Assembly: GCA_013298595.1 (NCBI GenBank)
Contig: JAAFIG010000044.1
Location: 1-34,120 of the forward strand
Direction of reading: 5' to 3'
Length of the DNA stretch: 34,120 nucleotides
Source of the DNA: Deinococcales bacterium
Lineage (GTDB): Bacteria > Deinococcota > Deinococci > Deinococcales > JAAFIG01
This document shows, in pieces, positions 9,138-16,626 of the stretch. Within the stretch, counting starts at the first letter, position 1, and every line of letters begins with the position of its first letter. The notes beneath the pieces were generated by a model, which searched no databases, was not told the origin of the DNA, and was given only the letters and a program-made list of their open reading frames with translations. The translations under genes were made by a program, and so were the position numbers.

Positions 9138-11369
9138 ATGCCAAAACCCTCGAGTTTACTGGGCTTTCCTGTACTGGGAGCGCTGAGTGTTTTGTTAGGT
9201 GTTTTACTCGAGCGGGCGGGCTTGCGTTTTTGGTTTGTTTTTGTAGTGGCAGTGGCAGCTGTGCCGTTATGGTTTTTGCGTGTTCCGCAAGCGGTGCGTA
9301 TTGCTTTGGTGGTGGCATTGTTGTGTTGTCCTTTGGCGTGGTGGCGAAGTCATACCAGCCATAGTGCGGATAATCTCGAGCCTTTTCTGGGAAAAACCGT
9401 GGTTTTAGAGGGTGATTTTGATGGGCGTTTTTTAACGTCGGCTTCGGGTCGGGTGTTGTTGCGCTCGAGAAAAGATTTAGCAATGGGTGCGTATCGAATC
9501 AGTGGTAAGCTCGAGAAACCGCAGTGGTACAGAAATCCTGGGGCGTTTGATGTTGGTGCTTGGTTAGCGGCTCGGGATGTGCGTTATGTGTTGCGGGTCA
9601 AAAGCGCTGAGGCTTTACCAAATAGTTTTTTGAATACTGTGCGGACTTGGGTGCGAACAGGGGTCAGAACTGGTTTGCAACCTCGAGAAGCGGCTTTGAT
9701 GACAGGTATTGCTCTTGGTGATGCCGATGAACTCAACGGTTTAGCTGTTTCTGAATCTGAAAGTTGGCGGGATATTTTTGCCAAAAGCGGTTTGGCGCAC
9801 ATCATGGCATTGTCGGGGCAACAAGTGACCATTTTGATTGTGGCATTATCGTGGTTGTTGCGTGGGTTGCTGCTTTGGCGGTTCCCTGCTCTGATGATGT
9901 TGCTGGTTGCGTATTGGGCTGTGGTGGGTACAGCACCGAGTGTCTCTCGAGCTGTGGTGATGGGTTTAGCGGTACTTTTGGTGGGTTGGCTTGGGCGGGG
10001 TAAACTCGAGGCATTACCTGCATTGGGGTTAAGTGCGATTTTTACATTGTTGTTGCAACCCAGTTGGGTGGCGGATATTGGTTGGATGCTTTCGTATTTA
10101 GCGGTGCTGGGTATGATTTTTTTTGTTCCTCTGTTGCTCGAGCGGTTAGGTTTACAACAACCAGATTCCGATCAACCAATATGGATTCGGGTGCGTTACT
10201 GGGCAACTGCGTTAATCATTGCAACTGTCGCAGCACAAACACTAACCTTACCTTTAACCGCTAGTGGGTTTGGCATGATTCCAGTAGTTTCGCCAATTTC
10301 TAATGTATTTGCCGAGGTGCTGGTCACACCCTTGGTTATTCTTAGTTTTTTTGCAGGTTTACTGGGGCAATTTAGTTTACCAATTAATTTTGTTGTGCAA
10401 TTCGTGGCTTTTGCCTTACTCGAGATTGCGAAATTCTTTGCCCAAGCACCCATTCTCGAGTGGGGAACAATTGGTGTACTGGGTTTTGTGGCGTATTACA
10501 GCAGTATGACAGCCTTGTATTGTTGGCTGTTGCGTTGGATTCGTCCGTATCAGATGTTGGCGGTTTTATTAGCTGCTGTGCTGATTACTGCTTTAGCAAA
10601 ACGTTCTCGAGCAGAAATTATTTACTTTGATGTTGGTCAGGGCGATGCCACCTTAATTCGTTTACCTGTAGGCGATATTTTGATTGATGGTGGTGGTACA
10701 CCACAAACAGATTTTGACATTGGGCGACGTGTGATGATTCCTGCTTTACGCAGTTTAGGTGTTAAAAACCTAACTGTAATTGCCACTCACGCCGATGCCG
10801 ATCATGTTGAAGGTTTAACCCCTGTATTGCAACATTTTGCTATCTCGAGTCTGATTATTGGGCATGATAAAACCACTGGTGAAGATGCTGTTTGGGATGT
10901 GGTCATGGCAGCGGCTCGAGCTAAGAATATTCCTGTTCGGGCAGTGCAAAACGGTATGGATTGGCAGTTAGGCGAAGCAAAAATTCATTTTTTTAACCCT
11001 CAACCCAATCCATTACCCGAAGACAATGCTAATTCGGTGGCGTTCAGTCTCGAGTATCTGGGTAAGCGCTTTTTATTTCTTGGGGATGTGCCAAGTGACA
11101 TCGAGGACACCATGAACCCAGGAGCATTGGATGTACTCAAATTAGCTCATCATGGCTCGAGGTTTTCGACTGGTGAAACGTTAATGCGTCGCACACAACC
11201 CAAAGCAGTGGTTGTTTCCAGTGGGCTTGGCAATACATATGGGCATCCAAGTCAAGTGGTGCTTGAACGAGTCAAACGTTACCGTAGCCAAGTGTTTCGT
11301 ACCGATTTACAAGGTGCAATTATTTATAACTTTAGTACAGGTCAGTTTGTAACCTTGACCGCACCTTGA
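9138..11369 (+). CDS. comEC: ComEC, DNA uptake channel with metallo-beta-lactamase domain
   Basis: 743 residues from ATG 9138. ComEC carries single-stranded DNA across the inner membrane during natural transformation. The N-terminal part has membrane helices and the DUF4131-like soluble segment; the middle is the Competence domain with ALSGQQVTIL; the C-terminal part (about 490-743) is a metallo-beta-lactamase-like domain with DVGQGD (starting at 498) and the metal motif HADADH (551-556), associated with processing of the non-transported strand. ATG 9138 is preferred over the upstream in-frame ATG 9087 because TAACAT (9127-9132) lies five bases before it and the protein then starts at the first hydrophobic segment. 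Its presence suggests the organism may be transformable; comEA is not adjacent. Confidence 0.92.
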   Translation: MPKPSSLLGFPVLGALSVLLGVLLERAGLRFWFVFVVAVAAVPLWFLRVPQAVRIALVVALLCCPLAWWRSHTSHSADNLEPFLGKTVVLEGDFDGRFLTSASGRVLLRSRKDLAMGAYRISGKLEKPQWYRNPGAFDVGAWLAARDVRYVLRVKSAEALPNSFLNTVRTWVRTGVRTGLQPREAALMTGIALGDADELNGLAVSESESWRDIFAKSGLAHIMALSGQQVTILIVALSWLLRGLLLWRFPALMMLLVAYWAVVGTAPSVSRAVVMGLAVLLVGWLGRGKLEALPALGLSAIFTLLLQPSWVADIGWMLSYLAVLGMIFFVPLLLERLGLQQPDSDQPIWIRVRYWATALIIATVAAQTLTLPLTASGFGMIPVVSPISNVFAEVLVTPLVILSFFAGLLGQFSLPINFVVQFVAFALLEIAKFFAQAPILEWGTIGVLGFVAYYSSMTALYCWLLRWIRPYQMLAVLLAAVLITALAKRSRAEIIYFDVGQGDATLIRLPVGDILIDGGGTPQTDFDIGRRVMIPALRSLGVKNLTVIATHADADHVEGLTPVLQHFAISSLIIGHDKTTGEDAVWDVVMAAARAKNIPVRAVQNGMDWQLGEAKIHFFNPQPNPLPEDNANSVAFSLEYLGKRFLFLGDVPSDIEDTMNPGALDVLKLAHHGSRFSTGETLMRRTQPKAVVVSSGLGNTYGHPSQVVLERVKRYRSQVFRTDLQGAIIYNFSTGQFVTLTAP

Positions 11370-11395
11370 AGGTTGACAAGGTGTATTCTGATGCT

Positions 11396-11821
11396 ATGAA
11401 GCCCGTTGTAACTTGTTTAATGTTGCTGGCTGTTTTAGCAGCTTGTGCTCCTGCGGTGTCTAATGACCCGCAGAGTATTTTCCCCATTAAAACAGGTGAA
11501 ACTTGGATTGCTCAGTTTAATAAAAGTGCAGAAACCACTCGAGTGGATTTTACCCTTAGCACTGCCCCTGTCGAAGATACAGATCGTTGGATTTATGCTG
11601 ATTTCAAAACCAGCGAACCCATTGTCACAGGCAATGGTGCCATTCCAGATGATCGTAAATCGTTGATTGTGGTTTTTGCCTTGGATCCAAAAATCACTCA
11701 GCAATTGGTTTGTGTTGTACCACTGAATATAGATTTTAGAGCAGCTACCAAAGGTTCAGGCATGTTGTTTGAAAAAGATCGAAAACTAGCCGAATTTCCG
11801 TGTAGTTTGACACGGAAATAA
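11396..11821 (+). CDS. Small lipoprotein of unknown function
   Basis: 141 residues from ATG 11396. The N-terminus is a lipoprotein signal with lipobox LAAC (Cys17), so the mature protein should be lipid-anchored outside the cytoplasmic membrane. The remaining residues are beta-rich with no motif I recognise. ATG 11396 is chosen over the upstream TTG (11366) because it puts the lipobox at the right distance and TATTCT (11384-11389) lies six bases before it. It ends directly against the convergent chrA stop codon (TAA at 11819-11821, TTA at 11822-11824, no gap). Confidence 0.75.
   Translation: MKPVVTCLMLLAVLAACAPAVSNDPQSIFPIKTGETWIAQFNKSAETTRVDFTLSTAPVEDTDRWIYADFKTSEPIVTGNGAIPDDRKSLIVVFALDPKITQQLVCVVPLNIDFRAATKGSGMLFEKDRKLAEFPCSLTRK
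11795..11818. terminator. Hairpin at convergent gene ends, possible bidirectional terminator
   Basis: A perfect nine-base stem TTTCCGTGT (11795-11803) and ACACGGAAA (11810-11818) with a six-base loop lies inside the last codons of the lipoprotein gene, just before its stop. The stem ends in T or A runs of only three bases, so this is a weak candidate for intrinsic termination in both directions. Confidence 0.4.
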
Positions 11822-12880
11822 TTACACCAAGATCACACCAATAAGTGCACCAAAAGTAATCAACCAAGTCGAATTGATTTGAAATCGCACCAATCCCACG
11901 CTCGAGATAATCAGAATTAGAGCGGTGGGTACATTTTGAATCGCATCTCGAAAAAGTAAAGCAGTTACAGCACACATCAACCCAATTGTAATGGCATTAA
12001 AACTATCAAGTACTCGAGCCGTCCAAGCTAAAGTACGTAATCGTTGTACTAGAGGATTGGTTAGCCAAACCAATACAAAGGCTGGTAAAAAAATGCCCAG
12101 TGTAGCAACGAGTGCTCCTGAAAAACCTGCAATTTGATAACCAACAAAAGTTGCACTCGAGAACACAGGACCTGGTGTTAATTGACCAATGGCAACAGCT
12201 GTGAGTAATTGCGATTCACTCAGCCAACCTCGAGTGAGAAATTCGTTTTTCAGGTAAGCTATTAACACATAGCCGCTACCATATAGGGTTGCACCTATTT
12301 TTAGAAATAATAAAAATAATATACCTGTGCTGATTGGCTCGAGGGTAAGCAATTTTTTATACCATGACCACAGTAAAAATACTGCTGTTAAAACGAGTAA
12401 CAACACTAATTCGTTAATACCACTTAAATAACCAAGAAAAGCCAGTATTGCTAAACCACTGTGGTTTGAGGTTTTCAGGGCAGGGCGCAATAAACCAGAA
12501 ATAGCTTGGATAATGACGGCAATTACCACAGGTTTAATACCCATTAGAATACCTTTGGCAATAGCTGTCGTACCAAATTGTTGGTATAGCACAGCGAACC
12601 CTAGTGTAATACTGGCGGCGGGCACAATAAAAGCTGCACCCCCAAGCCACAGACCACGCCAACCAGCTTGCTTTAAGGCAACGTGCATCACAAGTTCGGT
12701 ACTGTTTGGACCGGGTATCAGTTGGACAATGGCAAGATAATCCAGAAATTCTTGATCACTCAGCCATTTTCGTTTGATTACAACGGCTTGACGAAGCATA
12801 GCAATATGGGCAGCAGGACCACCAAATGCAGTACAACCTAACCAGAACATCAGTCGCAACACCTCGAGTAAAGCAGTCAT
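11822..12880 (-). CDS. chrA: Chromate transporter family protein (ChrA-like)
   Basis: 352 residues of multi-spanning membrane protein built from two homologous CHR domains. The first has FGGPAAHIAML and LIPGPNSTEL; the second has GSGYVLIAYL and the matching AIGQLTPGPVF. ChrA proteins export chromate, possibly by exchange; other members may carry other anions, so substrate is family-level inference. The start ATG 12880 has a Shine-Dalgarno sequence GAGGA five bases upstream, unlike the leaderless neighbours. Two hairpins lie in its upstream region. Confidence 0.88.
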   Translation of the reverse strand: MTALLEVLRLMFWLGCTAFGGPAAHIAMLRQAVVIKRKWLSDQEFLDYLAIVQLIPGPNSTELVMHVALKQAGWRGLWLGGAAFIVPAASITLGFAVLYQQFGTTAIAKGILMGIKPVVIAVIIQAISGLLRPALKTSNHSGLAILAFLGYLSGINELVLLLVLTAVFLLWSWYKKLLTLEPISTGILFLLFLKIGATLYGSGYVLIAYLKNEFLTRGWLSESQLLTAVAIGQLTPGPVFSSATFVGYQIAGFSGALVATLGIFLPAFVLVWLTNPLVQRLRTLAWTARVLDSFNAITIGLMCAVTALLFRDAIQNVPTALILIISSVGLVRFQINSTWLITFGALIGVILV

Positions 12881-12914
12881 ATATTCCTCAAAAAGTGATG
12901 GTACTTGTTGTTAA

Positions 12915-12985
12915 GTATCTGCCATTACAGCGGTAGATACGTTGTCTGGTCGGAAATGTTTTAGCATTTTTTGCTAAAACATTTC
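12915..12985. promoter_or_regulatory. Two hairpins between the HD-GYP and chrA genes
   Basis: Hairpin one: GTATCTGCC (12915-12923) and GGTAGATAC (12932-12940), one mismatched or wobble pair, eight-base loop. Hairpin two: a perfect 14-base stem GAAATGTTTTAGCA (12953-12966) with its complement (12972-12985) and a five-T loop. Both lie downstream of the HD-GYP stop and upstream of chrA on the same strand. They could terminate the first gene, act as a chrA leader element, or be operators. No long U run follows on either strand. Confidence 0.5.
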
Positions 12986-13003
12986 AAGGAGGTTTAGTAA
13001 GTC

Positions 13004-14077
13004 TTAATTTGTTGGAAATAAACTACCTTGTTGTAATTCTCGAGTGGCTTTTTGTTGCTTTAACACAGCCTCGAGTTTAGCCACCATTTCGGGGTCGTAT
13101 TGTGTACCAGCACCAGCTTTCAGGCGAGCTAAGGCATCAGTGTTGTTTAACTCGTCGCCTCGATCTGAGGTCAGCATATCAAAAGCATTTGCTACTGCCA
13201 CAATCTTTGATAAAATTGGAATCGAAGTGCCCAGTAAACCTTTAGGACCACCTGTGCCATCAAAGCGCTCATGGGTATGCAGAATTGCTAAACGCGAAGA
13301 TTCTAATTCCGAAACACGCTCGAGTAAGTTATAACCAAGGCTGGCAATGGTCACATCATCAGCATCGGCATCCGAAAGCCGTCCGAGATCGTGCAGCATC
13401 GAAGCAAACCACAAATCGTTTTGTTCAAGCGAAGTTAAACCCAACTCTCGAGCGATTGCCATTGCATAACTGGTGACTCGTACAGCATGACCTAATTGAT
13501 TAAATTCTTGGGCTTCGATGGCTTCAACAAAGGTTAGGGTTAAATTCCAAGCCAAGGAGCGCTGCTTGGACATGTCCATAAAACCGCCAAGTACAGCTGT
13601 AACAATGCCGCTCCAACGGGTTAAATTTTCGAGTGCCGAAGAAGCAAAAGTATCAGGTCCGAAATTATCTAACATCATTGCGCCACGAACACCAACGCTG
13701 CGGTCTCGAAAAGGAATAATTAAACTTTGTTTGTACTCACGTAAACCCATACTCGAAAGTTTGGCTCGAGCTTCAGGTAAGTTTGGGTTAAAAAAATCGC
13801 CATTGGCATTACTCGAGATCCGTGGTGTGCCATCGTTCCAAGGTCCAACCAATTCTACCCCTAAGAATTCATTACCGTAGCCTTTGACCGCTGCGATTTT
13901 ATCGGTACCTTCAGAACGAATTACTGCCCAGCAACGGGTTGCTGCTGGTGCAATGGTCATGGCGCTGGTCATGGCGCTTTCAAGCAAACCACGCAAAGTT
14001 CGGGCAGTTAATAATTCTTGAGCGGCTCTTACATAATCAAAGCTTTCTGCGATATCAGGGGTTTTTCGTCGAAACAT
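13004..14077 (-). CDS. GAF-like plus degenerate HD-GYP domain protein
   Basis: 357 residues. Residues 15-165 look like a GAF-type sensor domain; residues 185-345 form an HD-GYP-type domain, the family that degrades c-di-GMP. H197 and the MLHDLGR motif (HD at 229-230) are present, as is HERFDGTGGP (269-278). However, the GYP triad reads GGP, and the late metal-binding Asp of the usual VADAFD is Asn (VANAFD, N297). The protein may therefore be a c-di-GMP receptor or an altered enzyme. Start ATG 14077 lies eight bases after TATACT. It is a natural counterpart to the diguanylate cyclase at the left end, but they are not linked in an operon. Confidence 0.8.
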   Translation of the reverse strand: MFRRKTPDIAESFDYVRAAQELLTARTLRGLLESAMTSAMTIAPAATRCWAVIRSEGTDKIAAVKGYGNEFLGVELVGPWNDGTPRISSNANGDFFNPNLPEARAKLSSMGLREYKQSLIIPFRDRSVGVRGAMMLDNFGPDTFASSALENLTRWSGIVTAVLGGFMDMSKQRSLAWNLTLTFVEAIEAQEFNQLGHAVRVTSYAMAIARELGLTSLEQNDLWFASMLHDLGRLSDADADDVTIASLGYNLLERVSELESSRLAILHTHERFDGTGGPKGLLGTSIPILSKIVAVANAFDMLTSDRGDELNNTDALARLKAGAGTQYDPEMVAKLEAVLKQQKATRELQQGSLFPTN

Positions 14078-14130
14078 AATAAGTAAGTATACAGCGATAA
14101 AGCGATGAGCTATGTAACTTTGCTTAGATC

Positions 14131-14144
14131 AGTTGTGCACAACT
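14131..14144. promoter_or_regulatory. Perfect 14-bp palindrome upstream of the HD-GYP gene
   Basis: AGTTGTGCACAACT is perfectly palindromic and sits 54 bp upstream of the HD-GYP start codon, a typical place for a dimeric regulator site. No regulator gene is nearby. Confidence 0.4.
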
Positions 14145-14161
14145 TTAAGTAAATAGCTTTC

Positions 14162-14377
14162 ATACGGAATTAACTTAATCACTCTCGTTTGACCATCTTG
14201 ACCCTGAAAGCAGCACCTAACGGGCTTGGGTCGCAAAAAGCGGTCAAACTGTCATTCTTGCTCACAAGACAGCACCTTACGGGCTGTTCGCGCTTCAAAC
14301 GTTAATTCCGTGTCGTTGTTACTCCTTTTAGTCGGTTAATCAGTCAAAATACACGACTGATTAACACAATTCCGTAT
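14162..14377. repeat. 216-bp structured element with inverted ends (MITE-like)
   Basis: The ends are imperfect inverted repeats of about 23 bases: ATACGGAATT, three variable bases, TTAATCA, one variable base, TC (19 of 23 match). Inside are two 16-base direct repeats CAGCACCTAACGGGCT (14211-14226) and its one-mismatch copy (14270-14285), an internal copy of the end motif at 14301-14311, an 11-base stem hairpin (14335-14345 with 14355-14365), and GTTTGACC/GGTCAAAC (14187-14194, 14242-14249). No target-site duplication is evident. The right end overlaps the acetyltransferase stop codon. No CTCGAG inside. It could be a small mobile element or a structured RNA. The rest of this gene-free stretch (14078-14161) holds the HD-GYP promoter and the palindrome. 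Confidence 0.55.
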
Positions 14378-14829
14378 CACATAATCTCGAGATGATAGCG
14401 TTTACCAAGTTCAGCAAAACCAAATCCTTCCAAAGCACCTTTATCAACAGTGCTTTCTGGTGTTAAAACCAAATCCACGCTGGCACAACCCATCCCTTGG
14501 CATGCACCTAGGGCTTGCTCGAGTAATGCACTGGAAACACTGCTTTCACGCACACTAGGGCGCACAACAATACGATCTATTAAGCCATTTGGGGTTTGAT
14601 CAAAAACACCCCAACGCACCCACAGAGAAGCAAAACCAAGAATCGCACCATTGGGCGCTTCGGCAACCAACAGTGTAGCCCCTGGGGTTTGTAATAAACG
14701 CAGCATATTGGTATTTAAAGCAGCAATCACACCTTCCTCGAGTTGAGGTTGGCGTAGTAATTCAGCTAAGATTGGGGCTAAACCACTTGCATCTGATGGA
14801 GCGCCAACGCGTACAGAAAATTCTCGCAT
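14377..14829 (-). CDS. GNAT family N-acetyltransferase
   Basis: 150 residues. The order of elements suits the GNAT fold: a short N-terminal strand and helices, LLVAEAPNGAILGFASLWV (beta 2-3), IDRIVVRPSVRESSVSSALL (acetyl-CoA-binding motif A region, although the classical Q/RxxGxG/A loop is degenerate) and a C-terminal GFGFAELGKRYHLE. Such enzymes move acetyl from acetyl-CoA to amines; the substrate cannot be told. ATG 14829 follows TAGACT by six bases. It is divergent from crcB with only 35 bases between the two start codons. Confidence 0.75.
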   Translation of the reverse strand: MREFSVRVGAPSDASGLAPILAELLRQPQLEEGVIAALNTNMLRLLQTPGATLLVAEAPNGAILGFASLWVRWGVFDQTPNGLIDRIVVRPSVRESSVSSALLEQALGACQGMGCASVDLVLTPESTVDKGALEGFGFAELGKRYHLEIM

Positions 14830-14835
14830 AAAATC

Positions 14836-14858
14836 AGTCTACTTAATCTGGGTAAACT
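14836..14858. promoter_or_regulatory. Compact divergent leaderless promoter pair
   Basis: On the minus strand TAGACT (14836-14841) lies six bases before ATG 14829; on the plus strand TAAACT (14853-14858) lies six bases before ATG 14865. Both -10 boxes fit in the 35-base gap, so the -35 regions must extend into the opposite gene or its start. No clear TTGACA is seen for either. Confidence 0.6.
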
Positions 14859-14864
14859 AAATGA

Positions 14865-15236
14865 ATGCACTTGGTTTACATTGCTATTTTTGGCGCACTC
14901 GGTAGTTTAGCTCGGTACGGCGTGGGAATCTGGGCAAAAACGGCTTTTGGTGTGGTATTTCCGTGGGGCACGTTATTGGTCAATATCCTTGGCAGTTTTA
15001 TTCTGGCATTTATCACCACACTCGCCCTCGAGAACCGTGTTTCTGAGCAAGTGCGCTTAGCCATTGCCATTGGTTTTTGTGGTGCTTTCACCACATTTTC
15101 AACTTTTGAACTCGAAATTTTGAACACAATACTCGAGGGACGCAGCTGGGTGGCTGTGCTGTACATTCTCTCGAGTATTGTCTTAGGGTTTATTGCAGTG
15201 CTTGTTGGGCGTGGTTTGGCATTACTGATTATTTAG
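14865..15236 (+). CDS. crcB: Fluoride ion channel CrcB/FluC
   Basis: 123 residues, normal length, four membrane helices. Visible family signatures are GALGSLARYGVG near the N-terminus, FPWGTLLVNILGSFILAF and GFCGAFTTFSTFELE (the TTFSTF fluoride track motif). The protein works as a dual-topology dimer that lets toxic fluoride out. ATG 14865 is chosen over the out-of-frame ATG 14861. The short upstream gap leaves no room for a fluoride riboswitch. Its last eight bases overlap the convergent signal peptidase gene. Confidence 0.93.
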   Translation: MHLVYIAIFGALGSLARYGVGIWAKTAFGVVFPWGTLLVNILGSFILAFITTLALENRVSEQVRLAIAIGFCGAFTTFSTFELEILNTILEGRSWVAVLYILSSIVLGFIAVLVGRGLALLII

Positions 15237-16131
15237 GTTGTGGTTGATTGCTGTTCAAAGCTTCGTAAGCAGCAGGGCGCGGTAAGCTACGCAAATTCAA
15301 AACCAATTGCTGTGTTTTTTCATCACGGCGTACCAAAGGCCACCAAACAAAAGTGGCACGCCCCGCTAATTCCTCGAGTGTGACAGGTCCAAAGGCACGT
15401 CCATCTTCTGAACCGCCTGGGCTGCGATTATCGCCCATAACAAGGTACTGACTGTTTTTCAAGGTAAATGGTGTAATTTTATAAAGCGGGTTGGGTTTAC
15501 CATCGGCACAAGGGCTTTCTGGGCGCAATTTGTTTTTTTCAGCGGCTTTATTAAAATTCCAGAAATCAGAATTCGATAAGTAACTGCAATCATCAAAACT
15601 TTGTTTTTCTTTCCAGTATTTGACGGTATGTGTCTCGTTTATTTTTGTACCATTCACTGTCACAATGCCACGCTCCATCGAGACTGTATCGCCACCTACT
15701 GCCACAATGCGTTTAATATAAAATGGTTTATAGGTTAAGTTTTGAAAAACATTGCCCAGCAAAGGAATAGGTTGGACTCGTCCAGCGTCTTTTGGTGGTT
15801 TTAAAACCACTAAATCGCCACGTTTAAAACTCATGATGCCCATACGAGCAAGCCACATTTCGTACTTAGGCACAAACACGCGTTCACCATCGTTGATGTT
15901 TGGTAAATCACTCGAGCCGCTAATAGCCACTGTGGTAAAAACAAAAGTGGTAATAACCACAGCAATAACGACTGCTTCGCCAATCGGTCGCACCCATTCA
16001 CGCCAAATGTAATCGCCAAAATTACGAAAAGTTTTTTTACTTTTGCCTTTGGGTTGTGGCGATGGTTCAACGGTAGATTCTACGACGGCTGTCTCGAGGG
16101 TATTTTGTTGCTTATTTGGGTCAGGGTTCAT
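15229..16131 (-). CDS. lepB: Signal peptidase I
   Basis: 300 residues. It cleaves signal peptides on the outer face of the membrane by a Ser-Lys dyad. After a charged N-terminus (Lys-rich at 28-33), one membrane helix (about 50-71) leads to GSSDLP, where S74 is the expected nucleophile; K140 in YIKRIVAVGGD is the general base; MGDNR marks box E. The nucleophile is followed by Asp, not the usual Met. ATG 16131 is preferred over the upstream ATG 16155 because GGAG lies five bases before it. A promoter can be read on the minus strand: TTGCCT (16179-16184), an 18-base spacer, TACTTT (16155-16160). It serves the many exported proteins seen in this window. Confidence 0.9.
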   Translation of the reverse strand: MNPDPNKQQNTLETAVVESTVEPSPQPKGKSKKTFRNFGDYIWREWVRPIGEAVVIAVVITTFVFTTVAISGSSDLPNINDGERVFVPKYEMWLARMGIMSFKRGDLVVLKPPKDAGRVQPIPLLGNVFQNLTYKPFYIKRIVAVGGDTVSMERGIVTVNGTKINETHTVKYWKEKQSFDDCSYLSNSDFWNFNKAAEKNKLRPESPCADGKPNPLYKITPFTLKNSQYLVMGDNRSPGGSEDGRAFGPVTLEELAGRATFVWWPLVRRDEKTQQLVLNLRSLPRPAAYEALNSNQPQPK

Positions 16132-16149
16132 AAAAACTCCAATTTCAAT

Positions 16150-16180
16150 ACACAAAAGTATTTGTGTGCAATTTGTACAG
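16150..16180 (-). promoter_or_regulatory. Palindromes overlapping the lepB promoter
   Basis: GTGTGCAATTTGTACAG (16164-16180) fills the spacer between the -35 and -10 boxes of lepB, and ACACAAA-AGTA-TTTGTGT (16150-16167) covers the -10. The first matches 15 of 17 bases of a perfect palindrome at 24880-24896, suggesting a shared repressor. Confidence 0.5.
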
Positions 16181-16240
16181 GCAAAAACTTGCTTGACCTA
16201 GAACTCGAGCCTAAAGTGGCGAGTTAACAATGGTTGTAAT

Positions 16241-16570
16241 TTACAGGCGTTGTGGGGGTGCAAGTGCATCAAAGCTTCGCAACACCACAGCAACACAAAG
16301 CACGTTGAACTGCATAACTATGGATTCAACTTGTACTTGCAGCTCAAGCGACATTGCCCGACTGTTTGCCACAGCAGATTCAAGCTGCACAGGAACAGGT
16401 TGGCGTACCTCGAGTGTGACAGCTTTCACCTCTGGGTCTTGGTGGCGATGTTCTATTGGTGCAAAATGCGTCTCGATTTCTTGTGCTACTGCTCGAGCCA
16501 GTGCGCCGCCACTGACAAATAATGTCAGTGCCAGTAAGCGCAAAAGCCAAGTTTGCAACGGGAAACGCAT
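16241..16570 (-). CDS. Small membrane-anchored or secreted unknown
   Basis: 109 residues. Residues 7-29 are hydrophobic (LLRLLALTLFVSGGALARAV), either a signal peptide or an anchor; the rest is soluble with no family I recognise. The start ATG 16570 lies six bases after TATACT (minus strand, 16577-16582), the strongest sign that this strand is the coding one. CTCGAG copies here read as Ala-Arg-Ala and Leu-Glu in this frame, as in other genes. An overlapping plus-strand open frame is rejected. It is divergent from the esterase gene. Confidence 0.65.
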   Translation of the reverse strand: MRFPLQTWLLRLLALTLFVSGGALARAVAQEIETHFAPIEHRHQDPEVKAVTLEVRQPVPVQLESAVANSRAMSLELQVQVESIVMQFNVLCVAVVLRSFDALAPPQRL

Positions 16571-16626
16571 ACGCAGAGTATACCTGCGTTTTTCTGAGAA
16601 AATTGTCCACAAGGTAAAATGTGGTC

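Noticed and set aside
14830-14864. Fluoride riboswitch before crcB
   Set aside because: Only 35 bases separate the divergent start codons and the gene looks leaderless; no room for the aptamer.
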